A stretch of DNA of 64,000 nucleotides from Planctomycetaceae bacterium (GTDB lineage Bacteria > Planctomycetota > Phycisphaerae > Phycisphaerales > SM1A02), in contig CANLHK010000002.1 in the NCBI GenBank assembly GCA_947490615.1, forward strand, positions 248,001 through 312,000, in the 5' to 3' direction. Position 1 is the stretch's first letter; each line of letters begins with the position of its first letter. This document shows, one piece after another, positions 9,610 through 16,434 of this stretch. Both the position numbers and the translations under genes were made by a program. Below the pieces are notes generated by a model that was not told where the DNA came from, did not search any database, and worked only from the letters and a program-made list of their open reading frames with translations.

Positions 9610-9670
9610 AGGGGGATCTCGCTGGTTCGGAACTTCGTCGGCGTCAGGCGCCGCTGCTGGTCACTGCTTC

Positions 9671-9707
9671 ACTTCGCGTCACTTCACTTCACGTCACTTC
9701 ACTTCAC
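9671..9707. repeat. 15-base tandem repeat across the end of the first PilB-like gene
   Basis: Two 15-base units (9671-9685 and 9686-9700, one mismatch) and a partial third (9701-9707) built from ACTTC and CGTC blocks. The minus-strand stop codon of the PilB-like gene at 9694-9696 lies inside the array, so the last codons (S-E-V-K-stop) are made of repeat. Slippage here would change the C-terminal residues or the downstream spacing. Confidence 0.85.
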
Positions 9708-11448
9708 TGGGGTCGTAGCCCTCAACCTGCGCGAAGTTGGCGATCTCGGTCGGCGTGGTGTTTCCACGGAGAATCTTGATCTTGCCGTCGGCGACAAGGC
9801 TGCGCATGCCGCCGCGAATCGCTGCGGCACGAACCCTGGAAACGCTGGCACGGTTGAAGGCGAGATCGCGGATCTCGGCGTTCATGGTCATGAGTTCAAA
9901 GATGGCGCGTCGACCGCGATAGCCCGTGCCGTCGCAGTTGTCACAACCAACAGGGCGCATGATGGTGCCCATCGCGGCCTCTTCGGGCGTAATGCCGACG
10001 AGGCGCATCATCTTCGGGTCAGGATTGGGGTCGGGCGCCTTGCACTTCTCGCAGAGCACACGCGCGAGTCGCTGGCCCATGATTGCTTGAATCGAACTCG
10101 CGACAAGGAACGGCTTCACACCCATGTCGATGAGACGGGTGATCGCGCTCGGTGCGTCGTTGGTGTGGAGCGTCGAGAAGACCATGTGGCCTGTGAGCGC
10201 TGCCTGAATGGCAATGTCGGCAACTTCGCGATCGCGGATTTCGCCGACGAGAATGATGTTGGGCGCTTGACGCAACATCGAGCGCAACACCGCGGCGAAG
10301 GTCAGACCAATGTGCTCACGCACCTGCACCTGATTGATGCCAGTGAAGGCGTATTCGACGGGATCTTCCGCAGTGATGATCTTGCGATCAGGCGTGTTGA
10401 GATCGTTGAGCGCCGAGTACAGCGTGGTCGTCTTGCCTGAACCGGTCGGACCAGTCACGAGGAAGATGCCGTTGGGTCGGCGAATGATGCGATTGAAGCC
10501 TGCGAGGTTGTCCGCCTCAAACCCAAGGCCTTTGAGACCGATGCGCGCGCTATCGGGTCGGAGAATACGAAGCACCACCGACTCGCCATGCACCGCGGGG
10601 CAAGTCGAGACACGGAAGTCGACCACCTTGCCGTCGATGACCTTCTTGATGCGGCCGTCCTGCGGAATGCGGCGCTCGGCGATGTTGACGCCTGCCATCA
10701 GCTTGAGACGGGAGAGCAACTGCGCTTGCATGCCCTTGTTGAGCTTGTCGCGCTCAAGACAGACACCGTCGATGCGATAGCGGATGAGCACATCGGTCTT
10801 GCGCGGCTCGACATGGATGTCCGAGCCTCGGCCGATCACGGCCTGGTCGATCATCCTGTCGATGAGCACAACGATCTTCGAGTCACCCGTGTCTGCGTCG
10901 ACCGATCGATCGCGGCTCCTGTCGGAACTCTTATCACTCGATCGATCCTGAGACTTGTCCTTCGATTGGTCGAGCGAATCGGTGTAAAGCCGCTTCTGCA
11001 GCGTTGGTGCGACTTGCGTGCCAAGCACAAAGGTCTGCAACTGGCTGCGGGCGGCAATGCCACCCGCGGCAACACGCATGTTCGACATCATGCCGAGCAT
11101 GTCGAGCGTCTCGATGTCGGATGGATCGTGCACGCAGACCAAGAGCGTGCCGCGCTCCTTGCGCATCGGGGCGACGGTGTACTTCTGCTGCACCTCGGAC
11201 TTCAGGAGAGTCCGATCGGTCCGCGCCAGCGCCTCGGGGCTGCCGAGATCAAGGAACTCAATGCCGTATTGGAGCGCCGTGGCCTTGGCCACATCGGTGT
11301 CCTTACAGGCGCCCTGTTCGATCAGCGCCTCGCCGACGCGCTTCCCCGTGCTCTCGGCCTCAGCCTTCGCCGCCGCAACCTGTGTTGCAGTAACAAGTCC
11401 AGACTCGAGGAGGATCTCTTCGACTTTCTTGTCGCTCTTCTTGGCCAA
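9694..11448 (-). CDS. pilB: PilB-type pilus extension ATPase
   Basis: 584 residues from a TTG start at 11448. I chose TTG because CGGAG sits seven bases upstream and it gives an N-terminus (MAKKSDKKVEEILLESGLVT) matching the MshEN/T2SSE_N domain start; the frame is open to 11619 without family similarity. The N-terminal domain spans about 5-150. Residues 158-190 are a low-complexity Ser/Asp/Lys/Arg linker. The ATPase core has Walker A GPTGSGKTTT (about 333), NIILVGEIRD, TGHMVFSTLHTNDAPSA and a zinc site (CEKCK and CDNCDGTGY). First gene of the pilus operon; assignment as pilB rather than gspE rests on the adjacent pilT. Confidence 0.88.
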   Translation of the reverse strand: MAKKSDKKVEEILLESGLVTATQVAAAKAEAESTGKRVGEALIEQGACKDTDVAKATALQYGIEFLDLGSPEALARTDRTLLKSEVQQKYTVAPMRKERGTLLVCVHDPSDIETLDMLGMMSNMRVAAGGIAARSQLQTFVLGTQVAPTLQKRLYTDSLDQSKDKSQDRSSDKSSDRSRDRSVDADTGDSKIVVLIDRMIDQAVIGRGSDIHVEPRKTDVLIRYRIDGVCLERDKLNKGMQAQLLSRLKLMAGVNIAERRIPQDGRIKKVIDGKVVDFRVSTCPAVHGESVVLRILRPDSARIGLKGLGFEADNLAGFNRIIRRPNGIFLVTGPTGSGKTTTLYSALNDLNTPDRKIITAEDPVEYAFTGINQVQVREHIGLTFAAVLRSMLRQAPNIILVGEIRDREVADIAIQAALTGHMVFSTLHTNDAPSAITRLIDMGVKPFLVASSIQAIMGQRLARVLCEKCKAPDPNPDPKMMRLVGITPEEAAMGTIMRPVGCDNCDGTGYRGRRAIFELMTMNAEIRDLAFNRASVSRVRAAAIRGGMRSLVADGKIKILRGNTTPTEIANFAQVEGYDPSEVK

Positions 11449-11453
11449 ATGCA

Positions 11454-11495
11454 GACTCCGAAATCCTTGGGTCCTCCGCGAGACACGGAGTCTCG
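11454..11495 (-). promoter_or_regulatory. Alternative hairpins covering the pilB ribosome binding site
   Basis: On the minus strand GACTCCG (11492-11486) can pair with CGGAGTC (11460-11454), which contains the CGGAG ribosome binding site of the TTG-start gene. A competing hairpin, CGAGAC with GTCTCG around ACGGA (11479-11495), uses part of the first arm. The two structures exclude each other, so one would hide and the other free the binding site. This is inference from base pairing only. Confidence 0.4.
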
Positions 11496-11594
11496 TAGTA
11501 TCGCGTTTCGAACCCTTCGCCGCAACCGTCTGCTCCCCCGCACCTTGACGATTTCGAGGGTGTGCGAGCTTCGGCAAATCAAGCCCATCGCCCC

Positions 11595-12305
11595 ATGACC
11601 TCCCTTCAGTCCCAAGCACTGCCCAACCAGCGCCCCACCGTCGCGCTGGTGACTGCAGGGCCGACCGAAGAGCCCATCGACGCCGTGCGATTCCTTAGCA
11701 ATCGCTCATCAGGCCGCATGGGAATCGCCATCGCGCAGGCCCTCGTCGACCGTGGCATCGAAGTCATCCTCGCGCTTGGTCCTGTGCGAAACCCACCTGC
11801 TGCGGCCGTCTTGGAAGGCCAGCCGCACTTGCAGGTGCTGCGCTACGGCTCTGCTGGCGAGCTTGAAACGCTTCTGCGCAGCGAATTGCCGAAAGCCGAT
11901 CTCGTGGTCATGGCGGCGGCCGTTGCGGATTTCCGTCCCCGCCAACAGCATCATGAAAAACTTCGGCGCACTGACCAAGGCATGACCCTCGAGCTCGAAC
12001 CCGTGCCCGATCTGTTGGCCACGACAAGGGACGCGCGCAAACTTGGCGCTGCGGTCTATGGGTTCGCACTTGAGCCACGAGAGCGGCTCGAACGCTCAGC
12101 CCTTGAGAAACTCACACGCAAGGATCTCGCGGGAATCGTGGCCAATCCGCTCGAGACGATGGAGAGTCCTGACATCGACGGCGTGCTGTTTCTGCGGGAT
12201 GGTTCGATCGCCTCACCAGGCAAGCCGCTGACGAAAGAGGCGTTCGCCGCATGGCTCTCTGAGCGGCTTCTCTGCGGACTTTCCCCATGCACGGCCCACG
12301 CCTGA
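11595..12305 (+). CDS. Phosphopantothenoylcysteine synthetase domain protein (CoaB-like), stand-alone
   Basis: 236 residues from ATG 11595. It matches the C-terminal (CoaB) half of Dfp: the nucleotide-binding start VALVTAGPTEEPIDAVRFLSNRSSGRMG (the TAGxTxExID...xNxSSGxMG motif), VVMAAAVADFRP and YGFALEP. CoaB joins cysteine to 4'-phosphopantothenate in coenzyme A synthesis, using CTP in bacteria. The usual fused N-terminal CoaC decarboxylase domain is missing, so CoaC must be encoded elsewhere, as in organisms with split coaB and coaC. It is divergent from the pilus operon and 18 bases before gnd. Confidence 0.85.
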   Translation: MTSLQSQALPNQRPTVALVTAGPTEEPIDAVRFLSNRSSGRMGIAIAQALVDRGIEVILALGPVRNPPAAAVLEGQPHLQVLRYGSAGELETLLRSELPKADLVVMAAAVADFRPRQQHHEKLRRTDQGMTLELEPVPDLLATTRDARKLGAAVYGFALEPRERLERSALEKLTRKDLAGIVANPLETMESPDIDGVLFLRDGSIASPGKPLTKEAFAAWLSERLLCGLSPCTAHA

Positions 12306-12310
12306 TTCGA

Positions 12311-12316
12311 TAGAGT
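12311..12316 (+). promoter_or_regulatory. Possible -10 element of gnd
   Basis: TAGAGT lies seven bases before the ATG of gnd, so transcription would start at or next to the start codon. No clear -35 element. It belongs to a recurring pattern in the window. Confidence 0.35.
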
Positions 12317-12323
12317 CCCGCTC

Positions 12324-13334
12324 ATGCAACTTGCAATGATTGGCCTCGGGCGCATGGGCGCGAACATGGTCCGCCGACTCATCAAGGGCGGTCACACCGT
12401 CGTGGTGTTTGATGTGAACGCCAAGGCCGTCGCTGAGCTCGCCGCTGAAGGCGCCACCGCCGCATCGAGCATCGCTGATCTCTGCGCCAAGCTCCAAGGC
12501 CCGCGCCATGTTTGGCTGATGCTTCCTGTGGCGTTTGTCGACAGCACCATCACCGCATTGACGGCCCATCTCAAAGCCGACGATTGCATTATCGATGGCG
12601 GCAACAGTTACTACATCGATGACATCCGTCGCGCCAAAGAGCTCTCTGCCCAGAACATCCACTATGTCGATGTCGGCACCTCTGGAGGCGTGTGGGGTCT
12701 CGAGCGCGGGTACTGCCAGATGATCGGTGGCGACGCAACCGCGGTGAAGCGGCTCGATGGTGTCTTCAAGACGCTCGCGCCAGGCCTTGGCGATGCACCG
12801 CGAAACCCAGGCGCCTCTGCACGAGGAACCAGCGAACTCGGCTACCTCCACTGTGGCGGCGTGGGTGCAGGCCACTTCGTCAAGATGGTCCACAACGGCA
12901 TTGAGTACGGCCTGATGGCCGCCTACGCCGAAGGCCTCAACATCCTTGAGCACGCGGACATCGGCAAGCACGCCTACGAGAAGGACGCCGAGACGACGCC
13001 GCTGCGAAACCCAGAGCACTACCAGTACGAGTTCGATCTCGCAGCGATCACCGAGTTGTGGCGTCGCGGCAGCGTCGTGGGTTCGTGGCTGCTTGACCTC
13101 ACGGCACAAGCAATGGCGGACGACCCGAAGCTCGCGAAGTTTGGCGGCAAGGTCAGCGATTCGGGCGAAGGCCGCTGGACGCTCGCTGCAGCCAACGATG
13201 AGGGTGTGCCCGCGCCCGTCCTCGCTGCGGCGCTCTTTGGACGCTTCCAATCGCGCGGCAATGCGGAGTTCATGAACAAGGTGATGTCCGCGCAACGCTT
13301 CGCGTTTGGTGGACATCTTGAGAAGGCCCACTGA
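12324..13334 (+). CDS. gnd: 6-phosphogluconate dehydrogenase (decarboxylating), short GndA/YqeC type
   Basis: 336 residues, the length of the short dehydrogenase class rather than the 470-residue canonical enzyme. The dinucleotide-binding motif is MQLAMIGLGRMGANM, followed by FDVN, which suits NAD better than NADP. Also visible are LMLPV, IIDGGNSYY and DVGTSGGVWGLERGYC (substrate loop), then HCGGVGAGHFVKMVHNGIEYG, with the catalytic Lys of GHFVKMVHNGIEY. It oxidises 6-phosphogluconate to ribulose 5-phosphate and CO2. It stands between coaB and a potassium channel gene without obvious pathway partners. Confidence 0.93.
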   Translation: MQLAMIGLGRMGANMVRRLIKGGHTVVVFDVNAKAVAELAAEGATAASSIADLCAKLQGPRHVWLMLPVAFVDSTITALTAHLKADDCIIDGGNSYYIDDIRRAKELSAQNIHYVDVGTSGGVWGLERGYCQMIGGDATAVKRLDGVFKTLAPGLGDAPRNPGASARGTSELGYLHCGGVGAGHFVKMVHNGIEYGLMAAYAEGLNILEHADIGKHAYEKDAETTPLRNPEHYQYEFDLAAITELWRRGSVVGSWLLDLTAQAMADDPKLAKFGGKVSDSGEGRWTLAAANDEGVPAPVLAAALFGRFQSRGNAEFMNKVMSAQRFAFGGHLEKAH

Positions 13335-13347
13335 GCGGAGCGAGCGC

Positions 13348-14037
13348 ATGTCGAATCACCGAACTACAGCACTCCGCTGGCTGATCGGCCATCCGCTGCG
13401 CACCTTCCTGTGGATGACGCTCGCGCTCTTTGCCATTCGACCTGCAGTGGAGCATGGTGCGCTCCTCGTCGTCGTCGATGCGATCTTTACAGTGGTCCTC
13501 GTCGCGGTCCTTCATCAGCTCGTGCAATCGCGCGCGGTCTTCTACGGCTTGCTCGGACTCGTGATGGTAACGGTGGGTCTGCGACTCGCCGAAGGCACCG
13601 AGACCATGAACTGGGTCACGGGCATCGCGAACATCGTCTCCGCGCTGCTCATCGCACTGGTCATCGTCTGCCTGCTGGTCTATGTCTTGCGCGCGGCGCG
13701 CGTCACCCACAACACGGTGCTCGCTGCGATCTGCGTCTATGTGCTGTTAGGAGTCTTGTGGGGATTCATCTTCCTCATCATCCACCACGCCAACGCCGAT
13801 GCGTTCGACCTCGGCGATGGCAAGGCACACCCCGAGACGCAGCTGCGTTACTTCTCGATGATCACCCTCACGACTGTCGGCTACGGCGACATCGTGCCCA
13901 AGAGCCCTGAAGCGCGAGCTTTTGCAGCACTCGAAGCGCTGCTTGCGCAGATTTATCTCGCGGCCATCGTCGCGCGGTTGGTCGGCATTGAAGTGGCGCA
14001 CTCGGTCAGCGAAGCGAACGCGTCCGAACCCAAGTGA
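13348..14037 (+). CDS. Two-pore-domain-like potassium channel protein (Ion_trans_2)
   Basis: 229 residues from ATG 13348, which has GCGGAGCGAGCGC just upstream; an in-frame ATG at 13306 would overlap gnd. Hydrophobic helices lie at about 19-34, 38-58, 63-80, 90-116 and 122-146. A pore loop and the selectivity filter TTVGYGD (175-181) follow, then the last helix (192-213). The filter with the following DIVPKSP is diagnostic of potassium channels. No RCK domain is attached. It probably forms a tetrameric potassium channel in the inner membrane. It lies 13 bases after gnd. Confidence 0.88.
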   Translation: MSNHRTTALRWLIGHPLRTFLWMTLALFAIRPAVEHGALLVVVDAIFTVVLVAVLHQLVQSRAVFYGLLGLVMVTVGLRLAEGTETMNWVTGIANIVSALLIALVIVCLLVYVLRAARVTHNTVLAAICVYVLLGVLWGFIFLIIHHANADAFDLGDGKAHPETQLRYFSMITLTTVGYGDIVPKSPEARAFAALEALLAQIYLAAIVARLVGIEVAHSVSEANASEPK

Positions 14038-14045
14038 CCTGCGGG

Positions 14046-14051
14046 TATGAT
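14046..14051 (+). promoter_or_regulatory. Probable -10 element for tRNA-Leu
   Basis: TATGAT, five of six bases of the consensus, ends ten bases before the first base of the mature tRNA. I see no good -35 box at 16-18 bases. Confidence 0.5.
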
Positions 14052-14061
14052 CGACCTCGTT

Positions 14062-14143
14062 GGGCCCGTGGCGGAACTGGCAGACGCAGCGGACTTAAAA
14101 TTCGCAGCCGCAAGGCATGTGGGTTCGATTCCCACCGGGCCCA
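14062..14143 (+). tRNA. tRNA-Leu (anticodon UAA)
   Basis: 82 bases forming a full cloverleaf. The acceptor stem GGGCCCG (14062-14068) pairs with CGGGCCC (14136-14142) and A14143 is the discriminator. The anticodon stem GCGGA/TTCGC closes the loop CTTAAAA, giving anticodon TAA. There is a class II variable arm (GCCGCAAGGC region), and the T arm GTGGG-TTCGATT-CCCAC is canonical. The 3' CCA is not encoded. The tRNA reads UUA, a rare codon in this GC-rich sequence. Confidence 0.96.
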
Positions 14144-14202
14144 CTCACCTCAGAAAAACGCCGGGAGCGAACCCGAGCGCCAAAGCCTCGTAGGGCACCG
14201 CC

Positions 14203-15396
14203 ATGATTCGAAGCCTCTGCCAACTTCCCGTTCTCTGCGCCCTGACGCTCTGCGTGGTCCCGATGGCCGCGCAGGCCACGCCCCAAGGAACGGCGCCCTC
14301 CCCAAGCACACAAACTCAAACTGCGCCGCACGATCCGACCAAGAGTCCCGCCTCTGCGCAGACGACCACGAGCAATCCCACCATGAAGAAGTACTCGCAC
14401 GCTGGTTTCGACATCACTCCGCTCACCCGTGCGCGCATCGAAGAGTTGGCCAAGAAGCTCGATCCAGAGGCGTATCGAATCACCCAGCGCGCAGGAACCG
14501 AGCCCGCGTTCTGCGGCACGCTTCTCGACAACCACAAGGATGGCGAGTACTGCTGTGTGGTCTGCGGGCTTCCACTCTTCTCGAGCTCTGGCAAGTTCAA
14601 CTCAGGTTCAGGCTGGCCGAGTTTCTTCGCGCCGTCGGACCCTGCGCATGTGGTGAACACCGAGGACAACTCGCATGGGATGCGGCGCGTCGAGATCAAT
14701 TGCGCACGCTGCACCGCGCATCTTGGCCATGTCTTTGATGATGGACCAAAGCCGACGGGCCTGCGCTACTGCCTCAACGGCGCTGCACTGAAGTTCTACG
14801 AGAAGGGTGCGGCGCGCCCGCCTGAGTCGTTGCCCATTCCCACGGAGACCGCGTACTTCGCTGGTGGTTGCTTCTGGGGTGTCGAGCACTATTTCCAACT
14901 CGCGCAGGGCGTGATTTCCGCTGAGAGCGGCTACATGCAGGGTTCGAGCGCCAAGCCTGATTACAAGGAAGTCTGTTCGCAGGATGGAGTGTCCTCATCG
15001 CAGCGCGCTGCGGGATTTGTGCCGCACGCCGAAGCGGTCAAGGTCGTCTTCGATCCGACCGCGATCTCCTACAAGGAACTGCTGCGAGGTTTCTTTGAGA
15101 TGCACGACCCGACGCAGCTCAATCGCCAAGGTCCCGATGACGGCACGCAATACCGCAGCGGGCTCTACACGGTGAACGATCAACAGGCCAGCGTGGCGAA
15201 AGCGTTCGTGGCCGAACTCAAACTCCATAATCAGTTCAAGGGACGAACCATCGTCACCGAGATCCAGCCCGCGAAGCCCTTCACCTTTGCTGAGGAGTAT
15301 CACCAGGACTACCTCGTGAAGCACCCCGATCGTGGCTGCCACATCGGTCAGCCGTGGTGGTTGAGTAAGCGCCCCGCCGCTGCCGCGCATCCGTGA
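14203..15396 (+). CDS. Secreted bifunctional methionine sulfoxide reductase, MsrB-MsrA order
   Basis: 397 residues. Residues 1 to about 25 look like a Sec signal peptide, then a Thr/Pro/Ser-rich linker to about 60. The MsrB domain (about 62-205) has the zinc cysteines Cys118/Cys121 and Cys167/Cys170 and the catalytic motif RYC190LNGAALKF. The MsrA domain (about 215-385) has GGCFWG with catalytic Cys223, HAEAVKV and EEYHQDY. MsrB reduces the R and MsrA the S sulfoxide of methionine, repairing oxidised periplasmic or surface proteins. MsrB comes first, the reverse of the Neisseria-type MsrA-MsrB fusion. An insert follows VCS in the MsrA domain compared with the usual short VCSGxTGHAE stretch. 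Confidence 0.93.
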   Translation: MIRSLCQLPVLCALTLCVVPMAAQATPQGTAPSPSTQTQTAPHDPTKSPASAQTTTSNPTMKKYSHAGFDITPLTRARIEELAKKLDPEAYRITQRAGTEPAFCGTLLDNHKDGEYCCVVCGLPLFSSSGKFNSGSGWPSFFAPSDPAHVVNTEDNSHGMRRVEINCARCTAHLGHVFDDGPKPTGLRYCLNGAALKFYEKGAARPPESLPIPTETAYFAGGCFWGVEHYFQLAQGVISAESGYMQGSSAKPDYKEVCSQDGVSSSQRAAGFVPHAEAVKVVFDPTAISYKELLRGFFEMHDPTQLNRQGPDDGTQYRSGLYTVNDQQASVAKAFVAELKLHNQFKGRTIVTEIQPAKPFTFAEEYHQDYLVKHPDRGCHIGQPWWLSKRPAAAAHP

Positions 15397-15403
15397 GAGT
15401 CCC

Positions 15404-16390
15404 ATGCGTCTGCGCTTGACCCTTTGGCTTGTCGGAGTCGTCGCAACGCTCGGAATCCTTGGCGGCTGCGCGAGCGTCTTCGCTGCGCCACGGGCAGTGA
15501 GACAGAGTTTCACTTCGACGACGATGGGTTGCGTCGTGACGATCACCGTCGACGATGACGATCCCGTTCGCGCGCGCAACGCAGCCCGCATGGCGCAGCT
15601 TGAACTCGATCGTCTCGATGGCGTGCTCTCCGATTGGAAGGCGAATTCGGAACTCACCGCGCTCAACAGTTCGTCGTCGCTGCGCGTGCGCGCGTCGCCC
15701 GACCTTTGCGCCGTTCTCAGGCGTGCGCTCGAGATTTCCCGTGCGACCAACGGACGGTTTGATCCGACGATTGCGCCGTTTGTTGCGCTCTGGCGGACGA
15801 CGCGAGAAAGCGACGTGCTTCCCTCAAACGACGCGCTCGCGGCTGCGAAGACGCGCGTCGGCGCAGCACACTGGACCGTCGACGGGTCAGAAGTCGTGCG
15901 CGCTCGTAACGATCTTCAGCTGGACTTTGGCGGCATCGGCAAGGGCTACGGCGCGATCTGTGCGCTGCGCGTTCTGCGTGACGCAGGTTGTCCTCGTGCA
16001 CTCGTGGCCATCGCGGGAGATCTCGCGGTCGGCGAAGCACCGCGTGGCGAGTTGGGCTGGAGCGTGGCCATCGCCGCGGAAGCGAACGACGAGTCGTCGG
16101 AGCAACTCATCGCGTGCAACCAAGCGATCAGCACTTCAGGCGCGTCACAACAGTTCGTGGAAGTGGATGGAGTTCGTTACGCGCACATTGTCGATCCACG
16201 CACGGGCCTCGGCGCGACGGCGATCGCGCAGGTCACAGTGGTTGGGCCACTCGACTGCGCCGTCGACGCGCTGGCCACGGCACTGACGCTCTGCAACAGT
16301 GATGCAGAGGCGGCCGCGATCCTTCGCGCGTCGTTCCCCGGGTTTCGCGCCCGAATCGAACGCAATGAAAAAGCGCACTGGCTGCCGTAG
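15404..16390 (+). CDS. apbE: FAD:protein FMN transferase, ApbE lipoprotein
   Basis: 328 residues, the family length. The signal peptide ends in a lipobox LGGC (Cys22), so a membrane-anchored periplasmic lipoprotein is expected. ApbE motifs: TTMGCVVTIT near the N-terminus, LDFGGIGKGYG, VAIAGDLAVG, ISTSGASQQF and HIVDPRTG. The enzyme transfers FMN from FAD to a Thr of target flavoproteins such as Rnf or Nqr subunits. No target protein is encoded in the window. It starts 7 bases after msrBA, and the shared redox theme suggests co-transcription. Confidence 0.93.
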   Translation: MRLRLTLWLVGVVATLGILGGCASVFAAPRAVRQSFTSTTMGCVVTITVDDDDPVRARNAARMAQLELDRLDGVLSDWKANSELTALNSSSSLRVRASPDLCAVLRRALEISRATNGRFDPTIAPFVALWRTTRESDVLPSNDALAAAKTRVGAAHWTVDGSEVVRARNDLQLDFGGIGKGYGAICALRVLRDAGCPRALVAIAGDLAVGEAPRGELGWSVAIAAEANDESSEQLIACNQAISTSGASQQFVEVDGVRYAHIVDPRTGLGATAIAQVTVVGPLDCAVDALATALTLCNSDAEAAAILRASFPGFRARIERNEKAHWLP

Positions 16391-16403
16391 AGGCAGCCAG
16401 TGC
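16375..16403. terminator. Bidirectional stem-loop between convergent genes
   Basis: A perfect 12-base inverted repeat, GCACTGGCTGCC (16375-16386) and GGCAGCCAGTGC (16392-16403), with a five-base loop. It overlaps the apbE stop codon and lies 32 bases before the end of the convergent oxidoreductase gene. A run of A precedes it on the plus strand (T on the minus strand), which fits termination of minus-strand transcripts best. Confidence 0.75.
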
Positions 16404-16434
16404 GGATGGATCATTGTGCTGAACAGCAAGTGCG

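Noticed and set aside
9671-9707. Possible CRISPR-like repeat
   Set aside because: The units are contiguous, without spacers, and only two and a half copies exist; no cas genes occur in the window.
8506-10440. 644-codon plus-strand open frame
   Set aside because: Antisense to pilT and the end of pilB; the translated product shows repeats copied from the tandem repeat and no protein family features.
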